Of a DNA stretch of 64,000 nucleotides, positions 9,279 to 18,062 are shown in pieces (positions within the stretch are counted from its first letter, which is position 1; each line of letters starts with the position of its first letter). Position numbers and translations under genes: made by a program. Below the pieces are notes generated by a model. That model saw only the letters and a list, made by a program, of their open reading frames with translations. It ran no database searches and was not told the origin of the DNA. Origin of the DNA: Flammeovirga pectinis (GTDB taxonomy: Bacteria > Bacteroidota > Bacteroidia > Cytophagales > Flammeovirgaceae); the NCBI RefSeq assembly GCF_003970675.1, contig NZ_CP034562.1, forward strand, positions 124,001-188,000. The letters are read 5' to 3'.

Positions 9279-9456
9279 TTTTTTTATGTGAAAATACGCT
9301 TCCTATTAATCCTCCATATAAAACAGAGATAATAGGATTAGACGTAATGGGGCAGGTGCCACTTGTACAACCAATGTAAAAGTAATACATATAACCGAGA
9401 ATTGATCCTATCAATAACCCAATAAAAGTTCTCTTATATCTAATAATGAAATTCAT
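9268..9456 (-). CDS. DUF6132-type small membrane protein (62 aa)
   Basis: Two transmembrane segments are separated by the signature GCTSGTCPITSNP, followed by LYGGLIGS; this matches the DUF6132 family as I know it from Bacteroidota. The CxxxxC pair faces the space between the helices. It is the first gene of a two-gene operon with the Cys-rich membrane protein. In other genomes these genes tend to sit near rhodanese or thioredoxin-like genes, but no such gene is in this window. Confidence 0.8.
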   Translation of the reverse strand: MNFIIRYKRTFIGLLIGSILGYMYYFYIGCTSGTCPITSNPIISVLYGGLIGSVFSHKKNDK

Positions 9457-9557
9457 GATGTATATTGTGAGTAGTAAAACTAGAGTATTCAGATTAAAAA
9501 CTATGTGATAATTATTACATTGAAAGAATACTTATTAATGATTAAACTTAATTCTAC

Positions 9558-10535
9558 TTGAAAAAATATTCTTTTAAAGGCAAATCTCTAAGAGATCTAT
9601 ATGTATCTTTTACAAAAGATTTTAATGGTACATGGACCGATGATACATTAAAAATAGATGACGATGAGGTAAAAATGGATATCTCTTATTATCAAGATAT
9701 TTTTGGAATTACTGTTGCCGTTAATGAAATAGTTTTTAGAGATGATGTAATCATCGAACTTGCACAAGATGAAGAACCAACATTGCTGGCTCGTTTTGTA
9801 GTCGACTCAGAACTTACATTGCCAAGTGCACAAGATGGACAGATTTCTTTAGGGCCTAAACACAAAAAAGGAGCAATTCTTTGCAATACCTACCATCCAA
9901 TAGTTTTTGAATTAAAGAAAGATCAAAAATTAAAATGGATTTCGATCAGGGTACCTTTTTCGGAGTGGGATAAAATAACGAAGAATAGATTTTCTCATTT
10001 AGATACACTTTTTAGAAGTAAAGACCCTTGGTTGGTTACCACTGCAATCAATACATCTATGGAGAAATGTATTGATGAAATTTTTGGATATAAGGATGTC
10101 GATTTTGGAAAAATAGCCTTTACATTATCTAAAAGTATAGAGCTGAGTTATCTTTTTTTAGTGGAGTTAATGAAAGAGGGGAAAGAAAGCGAGAAATTGA
10201 CTTTGATGAGGCCTGATTATGATATTATCATGACAATTAAGAAACAACTTTCTGAGAACTTAGTAAACCCACCTAAAATTGATGATTTAACAAAGCAATA
10301 TGGCGTTAGTACAACTAAACTAAGAAGCAATTTTAAACAAGTTGTAGGTATGCCTATTCATCAATATATAATGCAACAACGTTATGTTAAAGCCTATCAG
10401 AAAGTAAGGAATACTACAGAACCAATAACATCTATAGCATTAGATTTAGGGTTTAGCAATACGGCTCATTTTTCTGATGGGTTTAAAAAATACTTTAATA
10501 TCACTCCTTCTAAACTTAGAAACGATGTAAAATAA
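9558..10535 (+). CDS. AraC-family transcriptional regulator
   Basis: 325 residues if translation starts at TTG (9558). The N-terminal part lines up with the second AraC gene of this window (59210) from its first residues, which supports the TTG start over the ATG nearly 40 codons later. The C-terminal 100 residues hold the two helix-turn-helix motifs: KIDDLTKQYGVSTTKLRSNFKQ and ITSIALDLGFSNTAHFSDGFKKYF, ending in the usual ITPSKLR. The N-terminal about 200 residues are an unassigned sensing domain. It is divergent from the DUF6132 operon and lies directly upstream of twin repeat blocks and the fucosidase, which it may control. Confidence 0.9.
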   Translation: MKKYSFKGKSLRDLYVSFTKDFNGTWTDDTLKIDDDEVKMDISYYQDIFGITVAVNEIVFRDDVIIELAQDEEPTLLARFVVDSELTLPSAQDGQISLGPKHKKGAILCNTYHPIVFELKKDQKLKWISIRVPFSEWDKITKNRFSHLDTLFRSKDPWLVTTAINTSMEKCIDEIFGYKDVDFGKIAFTLSKSIELSYLFLVELMKEGKESEKLTLMRPDYDIIMTIKKQLSENLVNPPKIDDLTKQYGVSTTKLRSNFKQVVGMPIHQYIMQQRYVKAYQKVRNTTEPITSIALDLGFSNTAHFSDGFKKYFNITPSKLRNDVK

Positions 10536-10550
10536 AAAAGTATTTAATGG

Positions 10551-10586
10551 CGTTTTTTGAAACTAGAATGTTCTTTTTTGAAAGTA
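10551..10586 (+). repeat. Twin promoter-like block, copy A
   Basis: The block CGTTTTTTGAAACTAGAATG plus TTCTTTTTTGAAA recurs at 10875 with only a few changes. The two TTTTTTGAAA halves in each copy look like binding half-sites. Each copy is followed by a rho-independent terminator, so the pair probably marks two promoters or operators. Confidence 0.5.
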
Positions 10587-10619
10587 ACTTAAAATAAAAA
10601 GACGCACATTTGTAGTATA

Positions 10620-10783
10620 GAAAGCAACAATAAAAGTATTTAAAATTAGCCCATTAAAAATGAGATGATAGTGCTAGGCTAATCTTAATTAGTACTAGCT
10701 AAACAATTAAAAATGAGATTAAAAGACTAGCAAATTAAAAATGAGCTAAAGTGGTATACTAAAAGTGTATCACTTTTTTTTAT
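10620..10783 (+). ncRNA. Candidate small RNA with three ATTAAAAATGAG repeats
   Basis: No open frame of note. The stretch contains ATTAAAAATGAG three times (10653-10664, 10706-10717, 10734-10745), each preceded by TAGC, and ends in a strong terminator (10748-10783). It lies downstream of repeat block A. The 5' end is not known; the start given is a guess. Confidence 0.3.
10748..10783 (+). terminator. Terminator inside the AraC-fucosidase gap
   Basis: Twelve-pair stem AAAGTGGTATAC / GTGTATCACTTT (two G-U pairs), then a T-run of eight or more. Confidence 0.8.
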
Positions 10784-10874
10784 GCTTTTTTTTCGAAGTG
10801 ACAGCTCTTTTTAATCAGAAAATGATAAATAATACAGCGATTAGAATTGTTTATAATGTTATGAAATAATATGA

Positions 10875-10910
10875 CGTTTTTCGAAACTAGAATGTTTTTT
10901 TTTGAAATAG
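10875..10910 (+). repeat. Twin promoter-like block, copy B
   Basis: Second copy of the block at 10551: CGTTTTTCGAAACTAGAATG followed by TTTTTTTTTGAAA. It lies about 75 bases upstream of a second terminator and about 210 bases upstream of the fucosidase start. Confidence 0.5.
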
Positions 10911-10984
10911 TAGTAGTAATTTTTCTACCATATTTACATTATCAATAGTAAAAAAACATTAATCTTATAAGTTAGTAATAAGAC

Positions 10985-11017
10985 AAAACCATCTCTTTTT
11001 GAGGGATGGTTTTTTTA
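10985..11017 (+). terminator. Terminator upstream of the fucosidase
   Basis: Stem AAAACCATCTC / GGGATGGTTTT with seven T after it, 100 bases before the fucosidase ATG. It either ends a short RNA from block B or attenuates the fucosidase transcript. Confidence 0.8.
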
Positions 11018-11117
11018 TTTATAAATCATTAACAAGCAGAACATATAAAGTCATCTTTTACTGTTTTAATTTTTGTTTGATTTACACTTATAAAAACCTA
11101 ATTAATCAAATACTTAA

Positions 11118-12473
11118 ATGAAAAAAAATATACTAGCACTGTTATTTACTTTATTATCAATTTCAATTTTTGCACAAGAAGCTAAAACTACCGATGAAAG
11201 AATGGAATGGTTCAAAGATGCAAAATTAGGTGTCTTTATTCATTGGGGGTATTATGGAGTAAATGGAATTAGTGAGTCTTGGTCAATGTATCATCAAAAG
11301 ATTACTTGGCAAGATTACATGCAGCAAGGAGAAAAGTTTACTGCAGAAAAATACGATCCAGAAGCGTGGGCGAAATTATTTAAAAGTATAGGAGCAGATT
11401 ACGTAGTAATGACGTCTAAACACCATGATGGTCTGGCATTATGGGACTCAAAATACAGTAAACTAGATGCCAAAGATCATGCGGCAGCAGGTAGAGATTT
11501 ATATACTCCTTTTGTAAATGCAGTAAGAGGAGAGGATATGAAAGTTGGTGTCTACTACTCTTTATGCGATTGGTCTCACCCAGATTATTCTCCAATTACA
11601 TTTCCGAGAGATGAAAAAGCATTAAGAAAATTATATCCTCAAGGAAAAACGGAAAAGTATTTAACTGCTTGGCAACGTTTTCAAAAATTTAATATGAACC
11701 AGATGGGTGAATTATTTGATAATTATACGCCAGATTTAGTGTGGTTTGATGGAGATTGGGAACATAAAGCAGATGAATGGCCATCGAGGGTAATCAAGGA
11801 TTCTTTATTGTCTTGGAACCCAAATGTAATTGTAAATTCTCGCCTAAATCAATATGGTGATTACAATACACCAGAGCAAGACCCTCCAATCATGACGCCT
11901 GATAGACCTTGGGAATTATGCATGACAATGAATACAAGTTGGGGATATTTTCCTACGGATACAGAATACAAATCATCTAAATATATTGTAGAAACTTTTG
12001 TAGAAACAATTGCAAAAGGAGGAAACCTACTCTTAAACATTGGCCCTAAACCTAACGGAGAAATTGCAGAAGAGCAAAAACAAAGATTAGAAGATTTAGG
12101 AAGATGGATTACTAAACACGACGAAGCGGTACACGGTACGGTAGCAGGTATGGAATATGGACATTATTTTGGACCAACTACTTTGTCGGAAGACCGCACG
12201 ATTATTTACTTATATAATTTCCAGAACCCAAGTGAATTTACCTCTTTAAAAGGTGTAAAAAATAAGGTGAAGAAAATTCGAGTTGTCGGTTCAGATAAAG
12301 AATTAGATTATAAAGTAATCGATTCTGCACCATGGAACGAAATACCAGGTATTATTCAAATTTTTACTCCTAAAGATATCGCAGACGAATACGCAACCGT
12401 AATTGCTGTAGAATTAGAAGGGGAATTAGAGCTGTATAGAGGTATTGGTCATGCTGTAGAAATGAACGATTAA
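11118..12473 (+). CDS. GH29 alpha-L-fucosidase, secreted
   Basis: 451 residues with a signal peptide of about 20 (ending IFAQ). GH29 markers run in order: WFKDAKLGVFIHWG (about 31-44), the KHHDGLALWDS histidine pair (101-111), VGVYYSLCDW, the nucleophile aspartate in DLVWFDGDWE (D211), and GGNLLLNIGPKPNGEI near residue 305. The family hydrolyses terminal alpha-L-fucose by a retaining mechanism. The protein ends soon after the C-terminal beta-sandwich; no carbohydrate-binding module or sorting tail is present, so it is probably periplasmic. It likely works on the same glycans as the O-acetylesterase upstream. Confidence 0.95.
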   Translation: MKKNILALLFTLLSISIFAQEAKTTDERMEWFKDAKLGVFIHWGYYGVNGISESWSMYHQKITWQDYMQQGEKFTAEKYDPEAWAKLFKSIGADYVVMTSKHHDGLALWDSKYSKLDAKDHAAAGRDLYTPFVNAVRGEDMKVGVYYSLCDWSHPDYSPITFPRDEKALRKLYPQGKTEKYLTAWQRFQKFNMNQMGELFDNYTPDLVWFDGDWEHKADEWPSRVIKDSLLSWNPNVIVNSRLNQYGDYNTPEQDPPIMTPDRPWELCMTMNTSWGYFPTDTEYKSSKYIVETFVETIAKGGNLLLNIGPKPNGEIAEEQKQRLEDLGRWITKHDEAVHGTVAGMEYGHYFGPTTLSEDRTIIYLYNFQNPSEFTSLKGVKNKVKKIRVVGSDKELDYKVIDSAPWNEIPGIIQIFTPKDIADEYATVIAVELEGELELYRGIGHAVEMND

Positions 12474-12512
12474 TAAGATACAAGTAGCAACTACTTAAAG
12501 GTAGCTTAGATT

Positions 12513-12545
12513 AAGGTCGGGTAGCGAAAGTTATCTGGCCTTTTT
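12513..12545 (+). terminator. Terminator after the fucosidase
   Basis: Stem AAGGTCGG / CTGGCCTT (with G-U pairs) followed by TTTTT. Confidence 0.6.
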
Positions 12546-12574
12546 AATTCATTTTAAATAGTTATTTTCGGTGT

Positions 12575-13147
12575 ATGGACGCTATTAAACAAATATTTGA
12601 AGGCTTAGAATTTACAGAAGAGGAACTTCTATTTATCGGAAAGAGGAGTACTAAGATAGCTCTTAAAAAAGGTGATGTAGTATTATCTAAAGGTGGTCTG
12701 GCATTGTCTCAGTTTTATGTATTAGAGGGTTGTTTACGATCTTACTTTATTGATAGTCACGAAAAAGACCATACCGTTCAGTTTGCAATTCATGATTGGT
12801 GGATAAGTGATTATACTGCCTTTTTTGAAAGTAGTAGGGCTGTTTTAACCATTGAAAGTTTACAGAATACCACGGTTTTAGAATTTACAAGAACTGCTCA
12901 ACAAGAAATTTTTGATGAAATACCTAAAGTAGAACGTTTTTTTAGAGAAAAGATGGAACATAGTTTTGGTGCTTTTCAGAAAAGAATTATCAATAATTTA
13001 TCAAAAACAGCGAAGGATAAGTACAACGATTTTTTGCAAACTCATGCACAAATAGAAAAGCATATCAAGAATTACCACATTGCTTCTTACTTAGGTATAA
13101 CCACGGAGAGTTTAAGTAGAATTAGAAGAGAGATTGCTAGAGGATAG
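12575..13147 (+). CDS. Crp/Fnr-family transcriptional regulator
   Basis: 190 residues. The N-terminal cyclic-nucleotide-binding-type beta barrel covers about residues 20-120 (LKKGDVVLSKGG, FYVLEGCLRSYF, DWWISDYTAFF). A dimer helix and a C-terminal winged helix follow, with recognition helix ITTESLSRIRREI. This is the common Bacteroidota subtype, which usually lacks the residues for cAMP binding and often sits upstream of the one operon it controls. The next gene, 74 bases on in the same direction, is a DJ-1/PfpI lipoprotein, its likely target. Confidence 0.88.
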   Translation: MDAIKQIFEGLEFTEEELLFIGKRSTKIALKKGDVVLSKGGLALSQFYVLEGCLRSYFIDSHEKDHTVQFAIHDWWISDYTAFFESSRAVLTIESLQNTTVLEFTRTAQQEIFDEIPKVERFFREKMEHSFGAFQKRIINNLSKTAKDKYNDFLQTHAQIEKHIKNYHIASYLGITTESLSRIRREIARG

Positions 13148-13221
13148 TGTTTTCTTACCATAGATCAATTTTTAAAATGAATTAAATTATTGAGTTTTGT
13201 GTTGTCAAAAAATATAGAGAA

Positions 13222-14004
13222 ATGCTCAACTTAAAATATTTATTCATTGGTGTATTATCTGCTCTTATGTTTACAGCATGCGGAACTGATAATTCATCAC
13301 AATCAAAAGAAACTATGGGAAGTGCAAAAAAAGTTTTATTCGTTTTAACAAGTCATGATCAACTAGGAAACACTGGAGAAAAAACAGGTTTCTGGGTAGA
13401 AGAATTTGCCTCTCCCTATTACTTTTTAAAAGATAAAGGTGTAGAAATTACTTTAGCATCTCCAAAAGGTGGACAGCCTCCTTTCGATCCTAAAAGTGAT
13501 GCCCCAGAATCGCAAACGGAATCTACAAAACGTTTTAAAGCAGATAAAGATGCAGTTGCTCAAATGGCAAGTACATTAAAATTATCTACGGTAAATGAAG
13601 CAGATTATGATGCTGTTTTCTATCCAGGTGGACACGGTCCGTTATGGGATTTAGCAACGGATAAAAATTCTATTGCTTTAATAGAAGCATTTTATAATGC
13701 AGGTAAGCCTGTATCTGCAGTTTGCCATGCACCTGCAATTTTTAAAGATACAAAAGCACAAGATGGAACTCCTTTGGTTAAAGGGAAAAAAGTTACTGGA
13801 TTTTCAGACTCAGAAGAAGATGCAGTACAGTTAACTGATATTGTGCCTTTCTTAGTAGAAGATATGCTAAAAGAAAATGGTGGGATATATTCTAAAGGGG
13901 ATGATTGGACTCCTTATGCAGTAGAAGATGGCTTGTTAATTACAGGTCAGAATCCAGCATCTTCTGAGTTAGTAGCAGAAAAATTATTAGAGAAGTTAAA
14001 CTAA
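13222..14004 (+). CDS. DJ-1/PfpI-family lipoprotein (HSP31-like)
   Basis: 260 residues. A lipoprotein signal ends in MFTAC (Cys20), so the protein is membrane-anchored, which is unusual for this mostly cytosolic family. Domain signs: KKVLFVLTSHDQLG at the first strand, GFWVEEFASPYYFLKDKGVEITLASPKGG, the conserved DYDAVFYPGGHGPLWDL, and the nucleophile elbow SAVCHAPA (Cys168-His169). HSP31-type members act as glyoxalase III-like or protein-repair enzymes; chaperone roles are also reported. It is probably controlled by the upstream Crp-like gene. Confidence 0.9.
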   Translation: MLNLKYLFIGVLSALMFTACGTDNSSQSKETMGSAKKVLFVLTSHDQLGNTGEKTGFWVEEFASPYYFLKDKGVEITLASPKGGQPPFDPKSDAPESQTESTKRFKADKDAVAQMASTLKLSTVNEADYDAVFYPGGHGPLWDLATDKNSIALIEAFYNAGKPVSAVCHAPAIFKDTKAQDGTPLVKGKKVTGFSDSEEDAVQLTDIVPFLVEDMLKENGGIYSKGDDWTPYAVEDGLLITGQNPASSELVAEKLLEKLN

Positions 14005-14029
14005 GTAGACCGTTTATCTTTTTATAAGT

Positions 14030-14077
14030 AAAGTGGTATTACAATTAACCTACGGGTTGATGGTAATACCACTTTTT
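14030..14077 (+). terminator. Terminator after the DJ-1 lipoprotein
   Basis: Long nested hairpin: outer stem AAGTGGTATTAC / GTAATACCACTT, inner AACC-TACG-GGTT, then a T-run. Confidence 0.85.
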
Positions 14078-14171
14078 GTTTTTATAGCATATTTAGACTG
14101 GGGGCTATAGTGATATTTTCCCCTTTTAGATATAAAGAAATAGAAACAATGATGAACTTAAAACAGATAAT

Positions 14172-14573
14172 ATGAAAACTACCATAAAACTCCTTTCGAT
14201 AATAATCTCACTTTTATTTATACATACAGCTTTTGCTAAAAGAATAAAAGAACCTGCAGCCGAAGATGTTGCAAAAATGGAATTAATGAATAAGTTTAAC
14301 CAAGAATTTTCGATTGGTGAAGCCACTTATAAAGGCAGTACTGTTCACGTAGAAGTAGAATTAAAAGAACTTGCTCTACAATTAGGATGGACACCTACAA
14401 TGTTTAATGAATATAGCTCTACGGAAGATGGTAAAGCCACTTACCAACAATTTTGTGAATTTATTAAACAAGCACATACTGATTCGTTCCTAGAAGCAGG
14501 TTTTAATCAAGTAGAAATTAGATTAGTGTATTTAGATGAAATAAAAGATATTTATGCATCTCCTTTACAATAG
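14172..14573 (+). CDS. Secreted hypothetical protein (133 aa)
   Basis: A signal peptide covers about residues 1-22 (ending HTAFA). The mature part of about 110 residues starts with a charged helix (EDVAKMELMNKFNQEF), followed by GEATYKGSTVHVEVELKEL and a final strand EIRLVYLDEIKDIY. There is one cysteine and no recognised motif. It is a single gene ending in a strong two-way terminator shared with the convergent YD-repeat lipoprotein. Function unknown. Confidence 0.75.
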   Translation: MKTTIKLLSIIISLLFIHTAFAKRIKEPAAEDVAKMELMNKFNQEFSIGEATYKGSTVHVEVELKELALQLGWTPTMFNEYSSTEDGKATYQQFCEFIKQAHTDSFLEAGFNQVEIRLVYLDEIKDIYASPLQ

Positions 14574-14583
14574 ATTTGAAATA

Positions 14584-14627
14584 AAAAAACAGGCTATACA
14601 ATTTTAAAAATGTATAGCCTGTTTTTT
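14584..14627. terminator. Bidirectional terminator
   Basis: Perfect stem AAAAAACAGGCTATACA / TGTATAGCCTGTTTTTT between two convergent genes. Confidence 0.9.
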
Positions 14628-14644
14628 AATTTATTAGTGTTTGA

Positions 14645-15877
14645 TTAAATTACCAATTGTGTTACCCAATCTTCACTTATATCAGATGTGCTGATTTCAT
14701 TTCCATCAACATCATAAAATGTTTTCGTTCCAATGTAGTAATTACCACCTTCTTCATTATGTTTAATCTCAAATTCAACATTATAAAGTGTTGAACCGTC
14801 TACATTCATTACTTTTTCTTTCGTCTTTTTTAAACTAAGATTGTGGTATTCCATAATTTGAGATTTACCTACGAGTTCTATATTATCAATAGTACCATAA
14901 TAGATTTCTTTAAATTCAATACGACCATTATTACCAGTCAAAAATGTGGTAGTATATTGAAAATCTCCATCTGCAAAATCATAGAAGTACCTTTTAGTGC
15001 TTTTTAAATCTGAAAGGGTGACACCATAAACATTTACATAAGATGGTTTATCATTTTTATTAAAACCATTCATTATTAAATTATTTCCTTGGTATTTCAT
15101 CTTTTTATAGAAATCTAATTTACCATCAATAAGATAATGCTCTTCAATAATTCTATCCTTTTTATCATAGGTATATTCTGTAGAAAAGGTCGATTCATTG
15201 TTAAACGTTTTTGTGTACCGAACGACCTTATTATCTGCAAAAGAAAAAGTATAAGTTGTAATATCTTCCTTCTTCTGTTGTTCATCATTTATAGACCAAT
15301 ATGAAACCTTGGTACATTTTATAATTTGATTTTTTGAATTATACTGATAAGTCTCTGTTTCACTGTCATTTTCCTGCTTAACAATTTGTCCTTTATCATT
15401 AAAAAATAAATTGATTTTGAATTCGTATACACCTTTTCTATTAAATGTTATTGTTGATAAATACCCTAAATTATCGTAAGTATATAATAAGGTAATAGGT
15501 GCACTTGTATCGAAAATTACTTTATCCTCTACCGAGGAAGTGATAATACCTTCTGTATTATAATTATGTTTAAATATCTTTTTTTGACTATTAAAAGAAC
15601 CAAAACCTTTATCCGTAATAATTGTGGATTGAATTTTACCGTTCGTAATTACATTGGTATAGTTCGATTCCCAGTTATAATAAGTGATAAAAAAACATTG
15701 TTGAAAAGATGTTGAAAATTTACTTTGATTGAAAATAGAACCATCGCCTATGTCAATATTTAGGTTATCGAGTTGCTGAATAGGTTCTTCGTTTTTAGTT
15801 GAATTGCAACTATTGATCAAAAATAATATAGTTAGTAAGAAAATGATTGATCTTATTAAGTTTAGAGAGTTGTTCAT
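14645..15877 (-). CDS. Surface lipoprotein with YD/Rhs-like repeats (410 aa)
   Basis: The lipoprotein signal ends in FLINSC (Cys24). The mature region carries repeated beta-hairpin units of the YD type: YNTEGIITSSV, YDNLGYLSTITFNRKG, FNDKGQIVKQEND, YNSKNQIIKCTKV, YDKKDRIIEEHY. These resemble the repeats of Rhs/teneurin shells, but the protein is far too short to form a closed cocoon and has no toxin domain. The likely role is a cell-surface structural or binding lipoprotein; this is inference from repeat type and anchor. Confidence 0.8.
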   Translation of the reverse strand: MNNSLNLIRSIIFLLTILFLINSCNSTKNEEPIQQLDNLNIDIGDGSIFNQSKFSTSFQQCFFITYYNWESNYTNVITNGKIQSTIITDKGFGSFNSQKKIFKHNYNTEGIITSSVEDKVIFDTSAPITLLYTYDNLGYLSTITFNRKGVYEFKINLFFNDKGQIVKQENDSETETYQYNSKNQIIKCTKVSYWSINDEQQKKEDITTYTFSFADNKVVRYTKTFNNESTFSTEYTYDKKDRIIEEHYLIDGKLDFYKKMKYQGNNLIMNGFNKNDKPSYVNVYGVTLSDLKSTKRYFYDFADGDFQYTTTFLTGNNGRIEFKEIYYGTIDNIELVGKSQIMEYHNLSLKKTKEKVMNVDGSTLYNVEFEIKHNEEGGNYYIGTKTFYDVDGNEISTSDISEDWVTQLVI

Positions 15878-16007
15878 GTTGGTATTAGGTTGGTTATTTA
15901 TATAACTAGTATGTTTTGTAAATATCGTATTACAAACTCAAATAAAAAACATCACCTCAATAGTTGAGATGATGCTTTTCTTCTACTTTATAAATTGGTT
16001 TGATAAT

Positions 16008-18062
16008 CTACCAAACTTTTGCTCTATTTTCAGGAGCAACAAACATAGAATCAGTTGCTTGAACGTTGAACGCTTCGTAGAAAGGATCAAAATCTGATAA
16101 AGGACCCGTTGCTCTGTATTGACCAGGCGAGTGAGGGTCTGTCATGATTTGATTTCTTAAAGCTTCTTCTCTAGATTTAGTTCTCCAAATAGTAGCCCAT
16201 GATAAGAAGAAACGTTGTTCTTGCGTAAACCCGTCTATCATACCTGGCTTTTCTTTTTGTAGAGATAAGTAATGTTGTAAACCATCATAAGCAACGGCAA
16301 CACCACCAATATCAGCAATATTTTCTCCTAAAGTAAGTTCACCATTAATGTGTAAACCTTCAATTGGTTCGTAAGCATTGTATTGCTCAACAACCATTTT
16401 TGTTTTACCAGAAAAAGTTTCACCATCTTCTTTAGTCCACCAATCTTTCATTTCGCCATGTGCATCAAATCTTCTTCCAGAATCATCAAAACCATGTGAA
16501 ATTTCGTGACCAATTACAGCACCAATACCACCATAATTTACAGCTTCATCAGCTTTGTAATTATAGAAAGGAGGCTGAAGAATTGCGGCAGGGAATACAA
16601 TCTCATTATAAAGAGGGTTGTAATATGCATTTACCGTTTGCGGAGTCATACCCCATTTAGTTCTATCTACAGGCTTACCAAATTCGGCCATGTTTTTATT
16701 GAACTCTAAAATACTTGAATTAACAAGGTTTTGGAAGTAATTATCTTTTGATACTTCTAGTTTCTCATAAGTTTCCCATTTATCAGGGTAGCCAATTTTA
16801 ACCGTAAAGCTTTGTAATTTTTCTAGTGCTTTCGTTTTAGTATCAGCACTCATCCAATCCAAATTTTTAATACGTCCAGCAAAAGCTTCCTTGATGTTAT
16901 TAACCATCTTATCTGCTTTTATTTTAGCTTCTTCAGGGAATTCTTTTTCTACATAGAGCTTACCTAATGCAAAACCAACAGTACTGTTTGTTGTACCTAA
17001 AACACGTTTCCAACGCGGTCTATTTGCTTCTAAACCACGCATTTTCTTCCCGTAGAAATCAAAACCTTCGTTTACAAAATCACTACTTAAATAAGGAGCA
17101 GCCTCATGAATTACATGCCATTTTAAATACTCTTTAATTGTTTGTAAAGATGTTTTTGCTAAAATGTTATCAAGGTGTTCAAAGTAAGGCAAATGATTAA
17201 CAATAATCGTATCAGCAGGAACATTAATACTTTGTAAGTACTTTTTCCAATTGATAGATTTTGTCATTTTTTGCAATTGAGCAACTGTCACAGGATTGTA
17301 CTGACTTCTTGGGTCTCTTTCCTCAACAGGAGTCATGTTATATTCTGCAAGCGTGTTTTCAAAATCAAAAACATCTTTAGCAGCTTTTTTAGCATTTTTA
17401 GTACCTACCAACTCGAACATATTTTCTATATGCTGTACATATAATGCTCTTTTTTCTACTGAAGCAGAATCTTGTTTAGTATAAAAATCTTTGTTTGGTA
17501 ACCCTAATCCATCATATCCAAGGTATAAAGATTGTTTATTACTGTCTTTAAGATCTTGAAATACACCAGGTCCAAAAATTGCAGAAGTTTGGCTTTTGTG
17601 TAAATCTACTAAAACCTTTTGAAGGTCTTTTTTAGATTTCATTCCATCAATCATACTTAAATATGGTTTGATAGGGTTTACACCTAGCTTTTCAATAGAA
17701 ACAGAGTCCATACCACTTTGGTACATATACACTGCTTTCATTTGGTCGCTACCTTCTTTTAGATTTCCAGAGGCAATTGCTTCGTTTAAGACCTCTAATG
17801 TAGCTTTTTCGTTTCTCTCACGAAGCTCATCAAAACTACCCCAACGACCTCTATCTGCAGGGATTTCGGCTTTTTTCATCCATCCACCATTGGCATAATC
17901 ATAAAAATTATCGCCTGGCTTAATGGAAGTATCCATGTTAGAAAGGTCGATAGCTTTTTCTGAAGAGGTGTCAGATTCTTGCTTTTGTGTTCCACAACTT
18001 GTTGCTAGTAATGTACCAACTCCAAGTGCAACACTAAGCGTTCTTGTTAATAAAAAATTCAT
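16008..18062 (-). CDS. pepO: M13-family zinc metallopeptidase, lipoprotein (neprilysin/PepO type)
   Basis: The start is placed at 18062 rather than the first in-frame ATG at 18107, because it gives a proper lipoprotein signal (MNFLLTRTLS... LATSC). The catalytic part holds the zinc site HEISH (519-523) in GHEISHGFDDSGRRFD, the downstream glutamate motif ENIADIGG, the substrate-binding NAYYNP, and a C-terminal tail ending in VW like other M13 enzymes. Length (684 aa) is normal. M13 peptidases cleave small peptides outside the cytoplasm on the amino side of hydrophobic residues. It is a single gene. Confidence 0.95.
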   Translation of the reverse strand: MNFLLTRTLSVALGVGTLLATSCGTQKQESDTSSEKAIDLSNMDTSIKPGDNFYDYANGGWMKKAEIPADRGRWGSFDELRERNEKATLEVLNEAIASGNLKEGSDQMKAVYMYQSGMDSVSIEKLGVNPIKPYLSMIDGMKSKKDLQKVLVDLHKSQTSAIFGPGVFQDLKDSNKQSLYLGYDGLGLPNKDFYTKQDSASVEKRALYVQHIENMFELVGTKNAKKAAKDVFDFENTLAEYNMTPVEERDPRSQYNPVTVAQLQKMTKSINWKKYLQSINVPADTIIVNHLPYFEHLDNILAKTSLQTIKEYLKWHVIHEAAPYLSSDFVNEGFDFYGKKMRGLEANRPRWKRVLGTTNSTVGFALGKLYVEKEFPEEAKIKADKMVNNIKEAFAGRIKNLDWMSADTKTKALEKLQSFTVKIGYPDKWETYEKLEVSKDNYFQNLVNSSILEFNKNMAEFGKPVDRTKWGMTPQTVNAYYNPLYNEIVFPAAILQPPFYNYKADEAVNYGGIGAVIGHEISHGFDDSGRRFDAHGEMKDWWTKEDGETFSGKTKMVVEQYNAYEPIEGLHINGELTLGENIADIGGVAVAYDGLQHYLSLQKEKPGMIDGFTQEQRFFLSWATIWRTKSREEALRNQIMTDPHSPGQYRATGPLSDFDPFYEAFNVQATDSMFVAPENRAKVW

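Noticed and set aside
10653-10745. CRISPR-like array from three ATTAAAAATGAG repeats
   Set aside because: The repeats are only 12 bases, spacing is irregular (53 and 28) and there are no cas genes.
14645-15877. Polymorphic toxin of the Rhs type
   Set aside because: YD-like repeats are present but there is no RhsA core end, no variable toxin tip and no immunity gene; only 410 residues with a lipoprotein anchor.
16460-16709. Plus-strand ORFs inside the M13 peptidase gene
   Set aside because: Antisense shadows of a well-conserved coding region; low-complexity His/Gln or Ile-rich translations.
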